From Thermosipho atlanticus DSM 15807 (GTDB lineage Bacteria; Thermotogota; Thermotogae; Thermotogales; Fervidobacteriaceae), in contig NZ_FQXN01000001.1 in the NCBI RefSeq assembly GCF_900129985.1, positions 1 to 64,000 of the forward strand: DNA of 64,000 nt, given 5' to 3'. The notes beneath the pieces are model-generated. The model was not told the origin of the DNA. It ran no database searches and saw only the letters and a list, made by a program, of their open reading frames with translations. Positions 35,364 through 45,352 of this stretch are shown here, piece after piece. A program made the translations under genes and the position numbers. Position 1 is the stretch's first letter; every line of letters begins with the position of its first letter.

Positions 35364-36041
35364 ATGAAAAGAGAAAGTTTTTACTATCTTATATTGGTTA
35401 ATGTTATTATTCTGCTTTTAATGCAAATTATGAAATATTATTTTTCGGATAGTACTATGGTTTATATATTATTTGGTGCACAGTTTGGGCCATTAGTCTC
35501 GGGTGGGCAATGGTACAGACTTATAACTGCTATGTTTGTTCATGGAGGGTTTTTACATTTATTATTTAATATGTATGCTTTGTATTATTTGGGTAGAATT
35601 GTTGAAGGAATATATGGCACTGATAAATTCTTATCATTTTATTTTGTTAGTGGTTTAATTGGCAATATTGCAACTCAATTATTTTATTACAATTCACTTT
35701 CTGTTGGAGCAAGTGGAGCAATTTTTGGATTAGTAGGTGTACTTTTCGCTGCGGGATTCAGAAAAGATACCCCTTATATTTTGAAACCATTAACTGGAAC
35801 AGTCTTTTTACCAATGATTTTAATAAATATACTTTTTGGTTTCATGCCCGGGACAAATATTAACAATGCTGCTCATATTGGAGGATTTCTAACTGGTATG
35901 ATTTTAGGATACCTTATTCCTTTACGCGATTATTCTTTGAAATCTAGGAAGATTTGGCGCAATTTAAGAATAATTTTTGTGGCTACGATTATTATTTCCT
36001 TTGTGTTTCTGATAATTAATTCAATTACGGTTTTTGTTTAA
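35364..36041 (+). CDS. Rhomboid-family intramembrane serine protease
   Basis: A 225-residue protein with about six membrane helices. It carries the rhomboid catalytic serine in VGASGAIFGLVG (about residue 118), the histidine in NAAHIGGFLTG (about 172), and the upstream FVHGGFLHLLFNMYAL, which supplies the oxyanion-hole asparagine. It cleaves within membranes; substrates are unknown. ATG start. It ends in a shared terminator with the convergent ackA gene. Confidence 0.93.
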   Translation: MKRESFYYLILVNVIILLLMQIMKYYFSDSTMVYILFGAQFGPLVSGGQWYRLITAMFVHGGFLHLLFNMYALYYLGRIVEGIYGTDKFLSFYFVSGLIGNIATQLFYYNSLSVGASGAIFGLVGVLFAAGFRKDTPYILKPLTGTVFLPMILINILFGFMPGTNINNAAHIGGFLTGMILGYLIPLRDYSLKSRKIWRNLRIIFVATIIISFVFLIINSITVFV

Positions 36042-36058
36042 ATTGAATAAAAATGAAA

Positions 36059-36085
36059 AAAAAAGCTGGCTTAAGCCAGCTTTTT
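36059..36085. terminator. Bidirectional terminator between rhomboid and ackA genes
   Basis: An A-run, then GCTGGC (36065-36070), loop TTAA, GCCAGC (36075-36080), then a T-run. The symmetric A/T flanks let it work for both convergent transcripts. Confidence 0.85.
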
Positions 36086-36086
36086 C

Positions 36087-37307
36087 TTAATATTCCAGTT
36101 GTTTGATACCTTTTTCGATTATCTCTTTTGTATCCCTGGCAATCATTAATTCTTCATTTGTTGGAACAATTAAAACTGACACTTTGGAGTCAGGTGTGGA
36201 AATAACTCTTTCGACACCTTTTACGTTGTTTTTCTCTTTATCAATTTTTATACCTAGGTAAGAAAGATAGTTTTCGCATATTTCTTCTCGGGTAATTGGG
36301 GAATTTTCGCCGACTCCTGCTGTAAACGAAATAGCATCCACACCATTCATAGCTGCAACATAAGCGCCAATATATTTAGCAATACGATATTCATATATAT
36401 CTAATACTAATCTACAAAGAGGATCGTTTTCTAAAGCTTTGTCTTCAATATCTCGCATGTCAGAGCTGAAATTATCAGTTAAGCCCAAAACACCACTTTT
36501 TTTATTGAGAATAGTATAAACTTCTTCAGAGGTTAAACCTTCTTTTTCCATTAAAAAAGTAACTATTGAAGGGTCTAAATCTCCAGATCTTGTTCCCATT
36601 ACAAGCCCTTCGAGAGGAGTAAATCCCATTGAAGTATCAACACTTTTTCCATTTTTAACTGCTGCGACAGATGCACCATTCCCTAGATGAACAGTTATGA
36701 TTTTAGAGTTGTTATAGTCAATTCCTAATATTTCTGCAGTTCTTCTCGATACATATCTATGGCTTGTTCCGTGAAATCCATATCTTCTAATTTTATACTT
36801 TTCGTAGTATTTGTAAGGTATAGCATAAAGGTAAGCTTTTTTAGGCATTTTTGCATGGAAAGCCGTATCGAATACACCAACATTTGGTACACCGGGTAAG
36901 AGCCTCATTATTGCTTTGATTCCCATCAAATTTGGTGGATTGTGAAGTGGTGCGAGATACGAAAACTCTTCTATTGCCTTAATCACTTCATCATCAATTA
37001 ACACTGAACCTGAGAATTTTTCACCACCGTGTACAACTCTATGACCAACAGCATCAATTTCTTTGAAATCATTTATTACACCATATTTTTCGTCCTTTAA
37101 GGTTTCAAGAACAAATTTTAGTGCATCATCATGGTTTGCCATAGGTTTTTCAATAACGAATTTTTCACCTGCTTTTTTGTGAATAATCCTACTTCCAGGA
37201 ATACCTATTCTTTCAGCCATGCCTTTGCAAAGCACAGTTTCATCTTCCATGTTTAATAGTTGATACTTTATAGATGAACTACCACTGTTTACAACAAGTA
37301 CAATCAT
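36087..37307 (-). CDS. ackA: Acetate kinase
   Basis: A 406-residue ASKHA-fold kinase: VVNSGSSSIKYQLL at the N-terminus, GHRVVHGG, PLHNPPNL, the catalytic-region VFDTAFH, RYGFHGTSHRYVS, and HLGNGASV for ATP. It converts acetyl phosphate and ADP to acetate and ATP, the energy-yielding end of fermentation. ATG after AAAAGGAGG. It lies 21 nt downstream of fba on the same strand, probably one transcript. Confidence 0.97.
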   Translation of the reverse strand: MIVLVVNSGSSSIKYQLLNMEDETVLCKGMAERIGIPGSRIIHKKAGEKFVIEKPMANHDDALKFVLETLKDEKYGVINDFKEIDAVGHRVVHGGEKFSGSVLIDDEVIKAIEEFSYLAPLHNPPNLMGIKAIMRLLPGVPNVGVFDTAFHAKMPKKAYLYAIPYKYYEKYKIRRYGFHGTSHRYVSRRTAEILGIDYNNSKIITVHLGNGASVAAVKNGKSVDTSMGFTPLEGLVMGTRSGDLDPSIVTFLMEKEGLTSEEVYTILNKKSGVLGLTDNFSSDMRDIEDKALENDPLCRLVLDIYEYRIAKYIGAYVAAMNGVDAISFTAGVGENSPITREEICENYLSYLGIKIDKEKNNVKGVERVISTPDSKVSVLIVPTNEELMIARDTKEIIEKGIKQLEY

Positions 37308-37328
37308 TTTATGAGCCTCCTTTTCATA

Positions 37329-38264
37329 TTATGCTTTTCCAGATGCTCCTAAGAATTCCAATCTATCCATAACTACTTCTTTTACATAATTCATTCCTTC
37401 TTTGAAGTATTTTCTAGGATCAAATTCTTTTGGGTTTTCTTTTAAATATTTCCTGACACCAGCTACGAATGCAATTCTTAAATCAGTATCTGTATTGACC
37501 TTATTTATACCTAATTCAACACATTTTTTAATTTCTTCTGCAGGTACGCCTTTTGCCCCTCCAAAGTCTGCACCAAATTCTTCGGCTATATCTACAAATT
37601 GTTTTAATACGCTAGATGCACCGTGAAGCACAAGAGGAATATTCGTGAGTTCTTTAACTTTTTTCAATCTGTCAAAATCAAGTTTTGCTTCGCCCTTAAA
37701 TTTAAAAGCGCCATGACTAGTCCCAATTGCGGGAGCGAGAAAGTCTACACCAGTTTCTTCGACGAAAATTTTAGCCTGTTCAGGATCAACCAAGACATTT
37801 TCAGCAGCGTAAACATTATCTTCAATCCCAGAAAGTTGTCCAAGTTCAGCTTCTACAGAAACACCACTTGCGTGGGCCCACTTTACTACTTCCTTTGTGA
37901 TGGTTAAATTTTTCTCAAATTCTTCATGAGAAGCATCAATCATCACAGAAGAATATCCAGCTTTAACTGCAGCGGCAATGTATTCCAAATGTTTTCCATG
38001 ATCAAGATGTAAAGCTATAGGTATTTTTACACTATCAGCATATTCTCTAACCATTTTAACAAATAAATTTGCTCCACGATAAATATCACCATTTCCAGCG
38101 TATTTGATTGCTCCTTCGGAGGTTTCGATAATAACTGGAGCGTTTTTTTCAATAGCTCCTTCAATTATAGCAATTAAAAATTCAAGGTTGTTGATGTTAA
38201 AAGCTGGAATAGCATAAAAATTCTTACTGGCTTTTTCCAATATTTCTTTAGTATTTACGTACAT
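37329..38264 (-). CDS. fba: Class II fructose-bisphosphate aldolase
   Basis: A 311-residue zinc aldolase: the N-terminal YAIPAFNINNLE, zinc-ligand region ALHLDHGKHLEY (near residues 80-90), MIDASHEEFEKN, the DFLAPAIGTSHG loop and LHGASSV. It splits fructose 1,6-bisphosphate in glycolysis. ATG after AAAGGAGGG. A TATAAT on the minus strand at 38295-38290 is its likely -10. It lies just downstream of the RNase P RNA on the same strand and in front of ackA. Confidence 0.96.
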   Translation of the reverse strand: MYVNTKEILEKASKNFYAIPAFNINNLEFLIAIIEGAIEKNAPVIIETSEGAIKYAGNGDIYRGANLFVKMVREYADSVKIPIALHLDHGKHLEYIAAAVKAGYSSVMIDASHEEFEKNLTITKEVVKWAHASGVSVEAELGQLSGIEDNVYAAENVLVDPEQAKIFVEETGVDFLAPAIGTSHGAFKFKGEAKLDFDRLKKVKELTNIPLVLHGASSVLKQFVDIAEEFGADFGGAKGVPAEEIKKCVELGINKVNTDTDLRIAFVAGVRKYLKENPKEFDPRKYFKEGMNYVKEVVMDRLEFLGASGKA

Positions 38265-38289
38265 ATTTTCCCTCCTTTATCCATAGTTT

Positions 38290-38295
38290 ATTATA
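38290..38295 (-). promoter_or_regulatory. Probable -10 element of fba
   Basis: A perfect TATAAT read on the minus strand, about 26 bp before the fba start codon. No recognisable -35 is found, as the region upstream is the 3' end of the RNase P RNA. Confidence 0.4.
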
Positions 38296-38312
38296 CCATA
38301 TTGGAAAAATTA

Positions 38313-38642
38313 GGAGTGGGGCTATAAGCCGGATTCTGTTTACAAGCATCTATCTAGGAAATTTGTTACCAAATTTCTCTTGCGGTCTACCCGGGATATG
38401 GGCGGAGCCACCCTTTCCCTGCTCGACCTTGCTCCAGGTAGGGGTTGCCAAGCACATGGATTGCTCCATGCCTGGTGAGCTCTTACCTCACCGTTCCACC
38501 CTTACCTTTGCAGGTGGTTTTCTTTTCTATGGCCCTTTCCAGGGATCACTCCCTCCGGACGTTATCCGGTACCTCGCCCACGGAGTCCGGACTTTCCTCG
38601 ACTAATCTGGGTTCGATTAGTCGCGCTTGTGAGCCCCACTCC
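38313..38642 (-). ncRNA. rnpB: RNase P RNA (catalytic subunit)
   Basis: The minus-strand RNA begins GGAGTGGGGCT (38642 downwards) and ends AGCCCCACTCC (38313), which pair as the P1 helix. Internal hallmarks are the 5' CRI-type GAGGAAAGTCCGGACTCC, the central GGTAAGAGCTCACC (a P10/P11-type element), and the 3' CAGAATCCGGCTTAT. The length of about 330 nt is right for bacterial RNase P RNA, which processes tRNA 5' ends. It is GC-rich against its surroundings, as expected in a thermophile. Frames read across it on the plus strand are not genes. Confidence 0.97.
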
Positions 38643-38713
38643 ATATTTTTAAAATTTAAATGTTTTATGTTAAAATTAAAGAAAAGTATGATAAAATATT
38701 GTTTAGTGATTAT

Positions 38714-39196
38714 ATGAAAAAAACATATTTTTTAACAGTATTGTTTGTTTTATTTATTATTTTGAATTCAACATTTTTTTTAGAGAAAAAGTTTGAGGAG
38801 CCTAGTTTTGAGAAGTATTCCTCAGCTACTTTTATTTTACCATATAAAAATAAATTATGGATGGTCAATAATGAAGGAAAAATTTTTGATTTAATCCAAA
38901 GTATTAGCGAATTTCAGAAGACTCCAATATTAAAAATTCCCAAAGATTTTATAGATGAAAAAAGTGGTACGATATCTTTAGCGATTTTAAAGTATATTCC
39001 TCAGAAGGTTCCAACGATTGTTTATGAAATAAATTTAGAAGATAATAGCTTTATTTTATTAAATAATGCTAAAATCTTTTTTGAAGATATAGAGAAATTA
39101 GCAATTTATTTTGAAAATATAAAGATTCTATATAAATATACAGAAAGTAATGCGATATATTATATAAAGGATGATATGTTGATAAAAGTGAGGTGA
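38714..39196 (+). CDS. Single-pass membrane protein upstream of ftsA (FtsQ-like position)
   Basis: A 160-residue protein with one N-terminal membrane helix (about residues 4-22, TYFLTVLFVLFIILNSTFFL) and an extracytoplasmic remainder without a motif I recognise. Its place, 4 nt before ftsA and then ftsZ, and its topology are those of FtsQ/DivIB, but it is shorter and the POTRA domain is not evident. A divergent FtsQ is therefore possible but unproven. ATG 38714 is taken because the membrane helix begins there; the ribosome-binding site is weak. Confidence 0.65.
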   Translation: MKKTYFLTVLFVLFIILNSTFFLEKKFEEPSFEKYSSATFILPYKNKLWMVNNEGKIFDLIQSISEFQKTPILKIPKDFIDEKSGTISLAILKYIPQKVPTIVYEINLEDNSFILLNNAKIFFEDIEKLAIYFENIKILYKYTESNAIYYIKDDMLIKVR

Positions 39197-39200
39197 AATA

Positions 39201-40457
39201 ATGAGCAGGTGGTCTCCAGTTATATCTATAGACATAGGAAATGATACACTGAAAGGAATTGTAATTAATTATACAAGTGATGGAAAGGAAATACTAGCAT
39301 ATTCTGCTGTTAAATCAAAAGGAATAGAATTAGGTGATATCAAAGATGTTGTGTCATTAAATGATTCGATGAACATATTAATTGAAAATCTTGAAGAACA
39401 AGTTGGAAAAATTTTAAAGGGAGACTTTTTAGTTTCTTCAAGTTGTGGGAATTTTGAGTTACGAGAAATTAGAGAAGAGTTAATTCTTTCAGAGGATGAA
39501 AATAATGCAGTTGTTAATGAAAAACATTTAGATGAAATAAAGGAATTATTGTTAAGAGAAGTAATAAATGACAATAACCTTGTGTATCACCTTTTCACAA
39601 AAAGGTATATTTTGGATGGAAAGAAGATAGTTTTTAACCCGGTGGATATGACAGCTAAAAAGCTTGAGGCTGTTTATTCTCTAATTATTGGTGATACTAT
39701 TCATAGAAGTATTGTTGACTATGCTACAAGAGATACAATTGGTGAAGCTGATTATTTTTTGTCTACAGTTTCTGCAGGAGAAGCGATTTTAACTGGTATG
39801 GAAAAAGATAGTGGAGTAATGCATGTTGATATGGGATACCATACTACTGTGGTTACGGTTTATTTAAATAATGCACCTGTAATGTTAGTAAGAATTCCTG
39901 TTGCTATAAGACATGTGATACTTGATATAGCAAGAGTCTTGAGAACTTCTATTTATGAAGCAGAGAGGCTACTTAAAATACATGGTATAGCTATGTTTGA
40001 AAATATAGAACCTTTTAAAATAGAATATAAAGCTTTAGATGGTAGAACAAGCCTTGAAACTGAAAGAGAAAGATTAGCTAGAATCATCCATGCAAGATTA
40101 AGGGAAATATTTATGAAAGTTAGAAGAGTTTACAGAGATGCAGTTTTAAATTTTGATGAATTTAAAGATTTAGGTATTCCTGGAGGAATAGTTTTATCAG
40201 GTGGAGGAGCAAATATTGCGAGAATCACGGATGTTGCTTCTGATATAATGAGGTGTTCTGTAAGAGTTGGTAATTTTATATATACCGAAGATTTTATAAT
40301 AGAAGAGAATGAAAATGTATTAAATGATCCTATGTTTGCCTCGACATTAGGAAATATAGTATTATATGAAAAAACTGAGGACTATTATAATAATCCCGTG
40401 AAAAGTCGAAGAAGTTTTTCAGAAATTATTTCTAATTTTTTCAAAAAATTGTTTTGA
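39201..40457 (+). CDS. ftsA: Cell division protein FtsA
   Basis: A 418-residue actin-like ATPase: VISIDIGNDTLKGIV (phosphate 1), VMHVDMGYHTTVVTVY (phosphate 2) and GIPGGIVLSGGGANI (adenosine region), and the 1C-type subdomain between. The C-terminal FSEIISNFFKKLF is an amphipathic helix that would tether FtsZ to the membrane. ATG start. It precedes ftsZ by 12 nt. Confidence 0.94.
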   Translation: MSRWSPVISIDIGNDTLKGIVINYTSDGKEILAYSAVKSKGIELGDIKDVVSLNDSMNILIENLEEQVGKILKGDFLVSSSCGNFELREIREELILSEDENNAVVNEKHLDEIKELLLREVINDNNLVYHLFTKRYILDGKKIVFNPVDMTAKKLEAVYSLIIGDTIHRSIVDYATRDTIGEADYFLSTVSAGEAILTGMEKDSGVMHVDMGYHTTVVTVYLNNAPVMLVRIPVAIRHVILDIARVLRTSIYEAERLLKIHGIAMFENIEPFKIEYKALDGRTSLETERERLARIIHARLREIFMKVRRVYRDAVLNFDEFKDLGIPGGIVLSGGGANIARITDVASDIMRCSVRVGNFIYTEDFIIEENENVLNDPMFASTLGNIVLYEKTEDYYNNPVKSRRSFSEIISNFFKKLF

Positions 40458-40469
40458 GGAGGAATTAAT

Positions 40470-41525
40470 ATGGGATTTAATGTAAGACGAGAAAATAATG
40501 TTTCCAAAACAATGCCAGTTATAAAAGTAATAGGTGTAGGTGGAGCTGGGTGTAATGCTGTTAATAGGATGGTTGAGGCAGGTATAAAAGATGTTATTTT
40601 TGTTGCTGTAAACACCGATGTACAGGTTTTAGAAATTAGTAAGGCAGATGAAGTAGTTCAAATTGGTGAAAAATTAACAAAAGGTTTAGGAGCAGGAGGT
40701 AATCCGAAAGTTGGTGAAGAGGCTGCACTTGAGGACAAGAAAAAGTTAGAAGAATTACTAAGAGGAACTGATATGTTGTTTATTACAGCAGGATTTGGTG
40801 GTGGAACGGGAACAGGAGCCGCTCCTGTAATTGCAGAAATAGCAAAGAGCTTGGGAATCCTAACTGTGGCTATTATTACAACACCTTTCTTTTTCGAAGG
40901 TACTCCGAGATGGAAAGCCGCAATGGAAGGAATTAAAAGAATTCATGGAAAAGTTGATACATTAATAAAAATTAGTAATAATAAGCTTTTGGAAGAACTT
41001 TCGCCAGAGATACCTTTAGTTAACGCTTTTGCAAAAGCAGATGAAACGTTACATCAGGGTATTAAAGGAATTTCTGAATTAATAACTAAAAGGGGTTATA
41101 TTAATTTAGATTTTGCAGATATTGAATCTGTAATGCGTGGTGCAGGGGCTGCAATGTTAGGTATAGGTGTGGGAAAAGGTGAAAATAGAGCAATAGAGGC
41201 TGCAAGGAGTGCAATGGAAAGTCGATTGATTGAACATCCCATTGAGAATGCTAGTTCCTTAATATTAAATATTACTGCTCCCAAAACTTTTAAATTGCAA
41301 GAAATGCAAGAAGCTGCGATGATTATCAGACAAACATGTAGTGAAGACGCAGATATGAAATTTGGAGTGATAATTGATGAAGAAGTTCCGGAAGATGAAA
41401 TAAGAGTAACTTTAATAGCTACTGGATTTGAACAAGAGGAGGATTTCTTATTCTCAGAAGAGGACATTCCTGCGCTCTTTAAATTTGGCTTGGAGGTTAT
41501 GGGAGATGATGGAAAAAAGATATAA
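40470..41525 (+). CDS. ftsZ: Cell division GTPase FtsZ
   Basis: A 351-residue tubulin homologue: VGGAGCNAVNRM near residue 25, the GTP signature GGGTGTGAAP near 105-115, and the T7-loop region DFADIESVM. The short C-terminal peptide EDIPALFKFG corresponds to the FtsA/MinC-binding tail, unusually close to the globular domain. It forms the division ring; MinC (3453) would restrain it. Its last 20 bases overlap the start of the pilB-like gene. Confidence 0.97.
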   Translation: MGFNVRRENNVSKTMPVIKVIGVGGAGCNAVNRMVEAGIKDVIFVAVNTDVQVLEISKADEVVQIGEKLTKGLGAGGNPKVGEEAALEDKKKLEELLRGTDMLFITAGFGGGTGTGAAPVIAEIAKSLGILTVAIITTPFFFEGTPRWKAAMEGIKRIHGKVDTLIKISNNKLLEELSPEIPLVNAFAKADETLHQGIKGISELITKRGYINLDFADIESVMRGAGAAMLGIGVGKGENRAIEAARSAMESRLIEHPIENASSLILNITAPKTFKLQEMQEAAMIIRQTCSEDADMKFGVIIDEEVPEDEIRVTLIATGFEQEEDFLFSEEDIPALFKFGLEVMGDDGKKI

Positions 41526-43203
41526 AAGGTTGGGTGATATTTTAATTGAAAAGGGAATCATTTCTCAAACTGATTTACAATATGCGTTAAGTATTCAAAA
41601 AGAAACTAAAAGACCAATAGGTGAGATATTGGTGGATCTAGGGCTTTGTACCTGGTATCAAATTACAAAAGCTTTAGCTGAGCAGTATGGTTTAAAGTTT
41701 TTTTCTGAGAAGCCTAAAATAGACTTAGATTTAAAAAATCGAATAAAAATAGATTTAATGGAAGAATTAAGGTTTATTCCGATAAAAGAGGAAGGCGATA
41801 AACTAGTTGTTACAACCGATAATGTTTATAATTTATCTCTTATAAAGAAAAGATTAAAATTTTTATTTAATAAAGATGTAGAAATTTATTTAATTGCACC
41901 AAATTTATTTGAAGAATTGATGTTTGAAATTAAACATGAAAAAGGATTTGATTTTGAGGTTTCAAATGAACTTTTCATGGAGGAAGAAGAGGAAGAAGAA
42001 CCGATTACTGAAGAAGAACTTCTTGATGATAGTACACCAATAGTTAGAATGGTTAATAATATAATCGAGCGTGCTCTTCAGTTGGAAGCAAGTGACATTC
42101 ATATTGAGCCAAGAAGCAGGAGAATGGTTGCAGTTAGATATAGAATCGACGGCGTTTTAAGAAAAATCACGGAATATCCTAGATCGACTCACAATTCTAT
42201 TGTGACAAGAATAAAAATTTTGTCAAATTTAAACATTACAGAAAGAAGGCTCCCGCAAGATGGGAAGTTTTATTTAAAAAAGGAAAATGAACAGTATGAT
42301 TTCAGGGTTTCTACTATGCCTTCCGTTTATGGAGAAAAAGTTGTTATAAGGATTTTAAGAGTTTCGCAGTCTCATAGAAAACTGGAAGAGTTAGGATATT
42401 CAGAATATAATTTCAAAAGAATACAAGAACTTATTAAACATCCTTATGGCATTATTCTTGTTACCGGTCCAACTGGAAGTGGTAAAAGTACAACTTTGGT
42501 AGGAATTATAAATTCTTTAAATCATGAAGGAGTAAATATAATCACAGCGGAGGATCCTGTCGAATATACAATAGATGGTATTACTCAATGTCAAGTAAAT
42601 CCAGAAATTGGATTGACATTTGCTAAATATCTAAGAACGTTTTTAAGGCAAGATCCAGATATAATAATGGTAGGAGAAATAAGAGATAAAGAAACAGCTC
42701 AATTAGCTGTTGAGGCTTCTTTAACAGGACATTTGGTTTTATCTACTTTGCATACCAATACAGCTCCAGGAGCAATTGATAGATTAGTTAATATGGGCAT
42801 CGAACCTTCGTTGATTAGTTCATCACTAGTGGGAGTTATAGGTCAAAGACTTGTGAGAAAAGTATGTAAAAGATGTGCTGTAAAGTCAGATTTGCCAGAT
42901 AAATATAGAGATATTGCCATGAAACTTTATCCTGAATATGAACCGTATCAATTTGTTGCGCAAGGTTGTGACGCATGTAATGATACAGGTTATAAGGGAA
43001 GAACAGCAATTGCTGAGGTCTTGATAGTGGATGAAAGAATTAGAAAACTTATCAAAAGAGGAAATTCTATAATAGAAGTTACTGAAGCAGCAAAAGAAGA
43101 GGGAATGAGGACGTTGTTTGAAGATGGAATGTACAAAGTTTTAAATGGTGAGACTACATTGGAAGAAATTTTGAGAGTAACAGGTGGTGAGGAAGAAGAA
43201 TAA
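41506..43203 (+). CDS. pilB: Type IV pilus / type II secretion assembly ATPase (PilB/GspE)
   Basis: A 565-residue secretion ATPase with an N-terminal MshEN-type domain (RLGDILIEKGIISQTDL) and a RecA-like domain: Walker A VTGPTGSGKSTT, Asp box ITAEDPVEY, Walker B IIMVGEIRDKETA, His box LVLSTLHTN. A tetracysteine zinc site follows in VCKRCAVK…CDACNDTGY. ATG 41506 follows GGAGG by 9 nt. It powers pilus extension or secretion. Coupling with ftsZ by a 20-nt overlap is notable. Confidence 0.93.
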   Translation: MMEKRYKRLGDILIEKGIISQTDLQYALSIQKETKRPIGEILVDLGLCTWYQITKALAEQYGLKFFSEKPKIDLDLKNRIKIDLMEELRFIPIKEEGDKLVVTTDNVYNLSLIKKRLKFLFNKDVEIYLIAPNLFEELMFEIKHEKGFDFEVSNELFMEEEEEEEPITEEELLDDSTPIVRMVNNIIERALQLEASDIHIEPRSRRMVAVRYRIDGVLRKITEYPRSTHNSIVTRIKILSNLNITERRLPQDGKFYLKKENEQYDFRVSTMPSVYGEKVVIRILRVSQSHRKLEELGYSEYNFKRIQELIKHPYGIILVTGPTGSGKSTTLVGIINSLNHEGVNIITAEDPVEYTIDGITQCQVNPEIGLTFAKYLRTFLRQDPDIIMVGEIRDKETAQLAVEASLTGHLVLSTLHTNTAPGAIDRLVNMGIEPSLISSSLVGVIGQRLVRKVCKRCAVKSDLPDKYRDIAMKLYPEYEPYQFVAQGCDACNDTGYKGRTAIAEVLIVDERIRKLIKRGNSIIEVTEAAKEEGMRTLFEDGMYKVLNGETTLEEILRVTGGEEEE

Positions 43204-43220
43204 GGTGATTTTTAATAATA

Positions 43221-43248
43221 TTGTTCTTAAAATTTAGCATGATATAAT
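43221..43248 (+). promoter_or_regulatory. Promoter upstream of frr
   Basis: TTGTTC (43221-43226), 16-bp spacer, TATAAT (43243-43248). The frr start lies 38 nt further on, so frr-uppS-cdsA-alaS and perhaps later genes start here. Confidence 0.6.
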
Positions 43249-43285
43249 ATAAATAGAAATAAAATAACGATCAGGAGGTGTTTAA

Positions 43286-43843
43286 ATGAAGCCTGTATTT
43301 ATAAAAGAGACTGAAGAAAAAATGAAAAAATCAATTGAAGCGATTAGTGACGAATTGAGAAAGTTAAGGACTGGAAGGCCTTCCCCTGCATTACTAGAAG
43401 AAATCAAAGTGGATTACTATGGCGTTCCTACTCCTATAAATCAAGTAGCTACCGTTAGTGTCTCTGAAGAAAGGGCATTAATTATCAAACCTTGGGAAAG
43501 GAATCTATTAGGGGCAATTGAGAAAGCAATTCAAGCGAGTGATTTAGGTTTAAATCCTATGAATGATGGAAATGTGATTAGGCTTATTTTTCCAACACCT
43601 ACAACTGAACAAAGAGAAAAATGGGTAAAAAAAGCAAAAGAAATTGTTGAACACGGAAAAATTGCTGTTCGTAATATTAGAAGGGATATTCTAAAAGAGT
43701 TGAAAGAAATGAAGAAAAACGGAGAAATTTCAGAGGATGATGAAAAAAGATATGAGAAAGAAGTTCAAAATTTAACTGATAAATATATTGAAGAGCTAAA
43801 TAAATTATTTGAAAAGAAGGAAAAGGAGATAATGGAATTTTGA
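43286..43843 (+). CDS. frr: Ribosome recycling factor
   Basis: A 185-residue protein of normal length. It has [19 protein letters not shown] near residues 30-48, then [13 protein letters not shown] and [13 protein letters not shown], all classic RRF segments, and a long C-terminal helix bundle. It splits post-termination ribosomes with EF-G. ATG after AGGAGGTG. Its stop overlaps the uppS start (TTGA). Confidence 0.97.
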   Translation: MKPVFIKETEEKMKKSIEAISDELRKLRTGRPSPALLEEIKVDYYGVPTPINQVATVSVSEERALIIKPWERNLLGAIEKAIQASDLGLNPMNDGNVIRLIFPTPTTEQREKWVKKAKEIVEHGKIAVRNIRRDILKELKEMKKNGEISEDDEKRYEKEVQNLTDKYIEELNKLFEKKEKEIMEF

Positions 43844-44520
43844 GACTTCAACATATAGCTTTTATAATGGATGGTAATGGTCGTTGGGCGAAGAAGAGAA
43901 ATAAACCGAGGGTTTATGGGCACCTTAAAGGTGCTTATAAAATAGAAGAAGTGGTTAGGTGGTGTGCTCAAAGAGGGATTCGGTACACCACCTTTTATGC
44001 ATTTTCAACAGAAAATTGGAAAAGACCCAAATCTGAAGTGAATTACATTTTTGGACTTTTGGTAAATAAGATTTCTGAATTTTATGAAAGAATGGAAAAA
44101 GAAAATGTTAGACTGATATTTTCAGGTCGTATAAAAGAAGCCGGAGAGAAAGTGTACGAAATTTGCAAAGAATATGAAGAGAAAACAAAAGGTAATAATA
44201 GGATAGTTGTTAATATGGCATTAAATTATGGGGGAAGGGCTGAAATTGTAGATGCGGTGAATAAAATAATTAAAAATGGTATTTCTCAAGTGGATGAAGA
44301 AATATTTAAAAAATTCCTTTATACTCCAGAAATTCCTGATCCTGATTTAATTATAAGAACGTCTGGCGAGAAACGATTAAGTAATTTTTTGATTTGGCAA
44401 TCTGCGTATAGTGAACTGTATTTTACAGACGTATATTGGCCTGACTTTAACGAGAAGGAGTTAGATAAAGCAATTGAAGATTTCAAGCAGCGTCAGAGAC
44501 GGTTTGGAGGGATAAAGTGA
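43840..44520 (+). CDS. uppS: Isoprenyl transferase (undecaprenyl diphosphate synthase)
   Basis: A 226-residue cis-prenyltransferase: [16 protein letters not shown] at the N-terminus with the catalytic aspartate, [13 protein letters not shown], and [15 protein letters not shown] near 185-200. It builds the lipid carrier for wall synthesis. TTG start within the frr stop; AAGGAGAT upstream. It overlaps cdsA by 4 nt. Confidence 0.95.
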   Translation: MRLQHIAFIMDGNGRWAKKRNKPRVYGHLKGAYKIEEVVRWCAQRGIRYTTFYAFSTENWKRPKSEVNYIFGLLVNKISEFYERMEKENVRLIFSGRIKEAGEKVYEICKEYEEKTKGNNRIVVNMALNYGGRAEIVDAVNKIIKNGISQVDEEIFKKFLYTPEIPDPDLIIRTSGEKRLSNFLIWQSAYSELYFTDVYWPDFNEKELDKAIEDFKQRQRRFGGIK

Positions 44521-45329
44521 GTGAAACAAGAATTAGAATTATTTCTGCGTTAATTATTGCTCCTTTCGTAGTGGCTTGCTTTGTCTCATATAAAAGTCTT
44601 GTAGGTCTAGTTTCTTCAATTGTTTTACTTGCAAGTGCTGAATTGTTTTTTTCAACTTTGATGAGGTATAAAAGAATAGGAATTGTTATTTTATACACTT
44701 CTTTAGTTTCAATATTTCCTATATTATATGGTTTGTGGTTTATTAATAGACCAGTTGAATTATTAAGTTCAATTTTTATTATTGCTATGACTTTGACTTT
44801 ATTTACTATAAAAGATAAAAATAAAGTTATGGAGTTTTATGGGATTTTTTTAATTGCTCTTGTATATATTTCGATGAATTTATCTTTTTTTATTCCTTTA
44901 TATATGAAACATGGGGCAGCGGTTGCTTTGTTAACTCTAACATTGAGTTGGGCGTATGATTCTTTCGCTTATTTTTTTGGAATATCGTTTGGAAAACATA
45001 AACTACCTTCTATTTACAGTCCAAACAAGAGTTATGAAGGATTAATTGGTGGGATTCTTGGGACAATTATTTATACTATTATTTATTTCATGATAATAAA
45101 CAGATTTTTTGACTATAATCTTCCTTATTGGTACTCTTTGGTCTTTGGTATTATTACGGGTATATTTGATACATTTGGTGATTTATTTGAATCTTCAATA
45201 AAAAGAGCTTATGATTTAAAACATATGGGGAATTTTATGCCTGGACATGGTGGTATGTTTGACAGAATCGATGGTTTATTATTTGTTGCACCTGTGATAT
45301 ATATATTCTTGGAATTTATGAGTAAATAA
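44517..45329 (+). CDS. cdsA: Phosphatidate cytidylyltransferase
   Basis: A 270-residue membrane enzyme with about seven or eight helices and the signature [20 protein letters not shown] followed by GMFDRIDG near residues 225-250. It makes CDP-diacylglycerol for phospholipids. GTG start overlapping uppS by 4 nt. It is followed by alaS. Confidence 0.94.
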   Translation: MSETRIRIISALIIAPFVVACFVSYKSLVGLVSSIVLLASAELFFSTLMRYKRIGIVILYTSLVSIFPILYGLWFINRPVELLSSIFIIAMTLTLFTIKDKNKVMEFYGIFLIALVYISMNLSFFIPLYMKHGAAVALLTLTLSWAYDSFAYFFGISFGKHKLPSIYSPNKSYEGLIGGILGTIIYTIIYFMIINRFFDYNLPYWYSLVFGIITGIFDTFGDLFESSIKRAYDLKHMGNFMPGHGGMFDRIDGLLFVAPVIYIFLEFMSK

Positions 45330-45352
45330 TCAATGGAGGTGGGTTTCATTAC

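Noticed and set aside
38363-38717. Two plus-strand frames with plausible length
   Set aside because: They run across the RNase P RNA gene, which explains all of the sequence on the opposite strand; no ribosome-binding sites fit.
41096-41467. A 123-codon antisense frame within ftsZ
   Set aside because: Shadow of ftsZ; no start signals.
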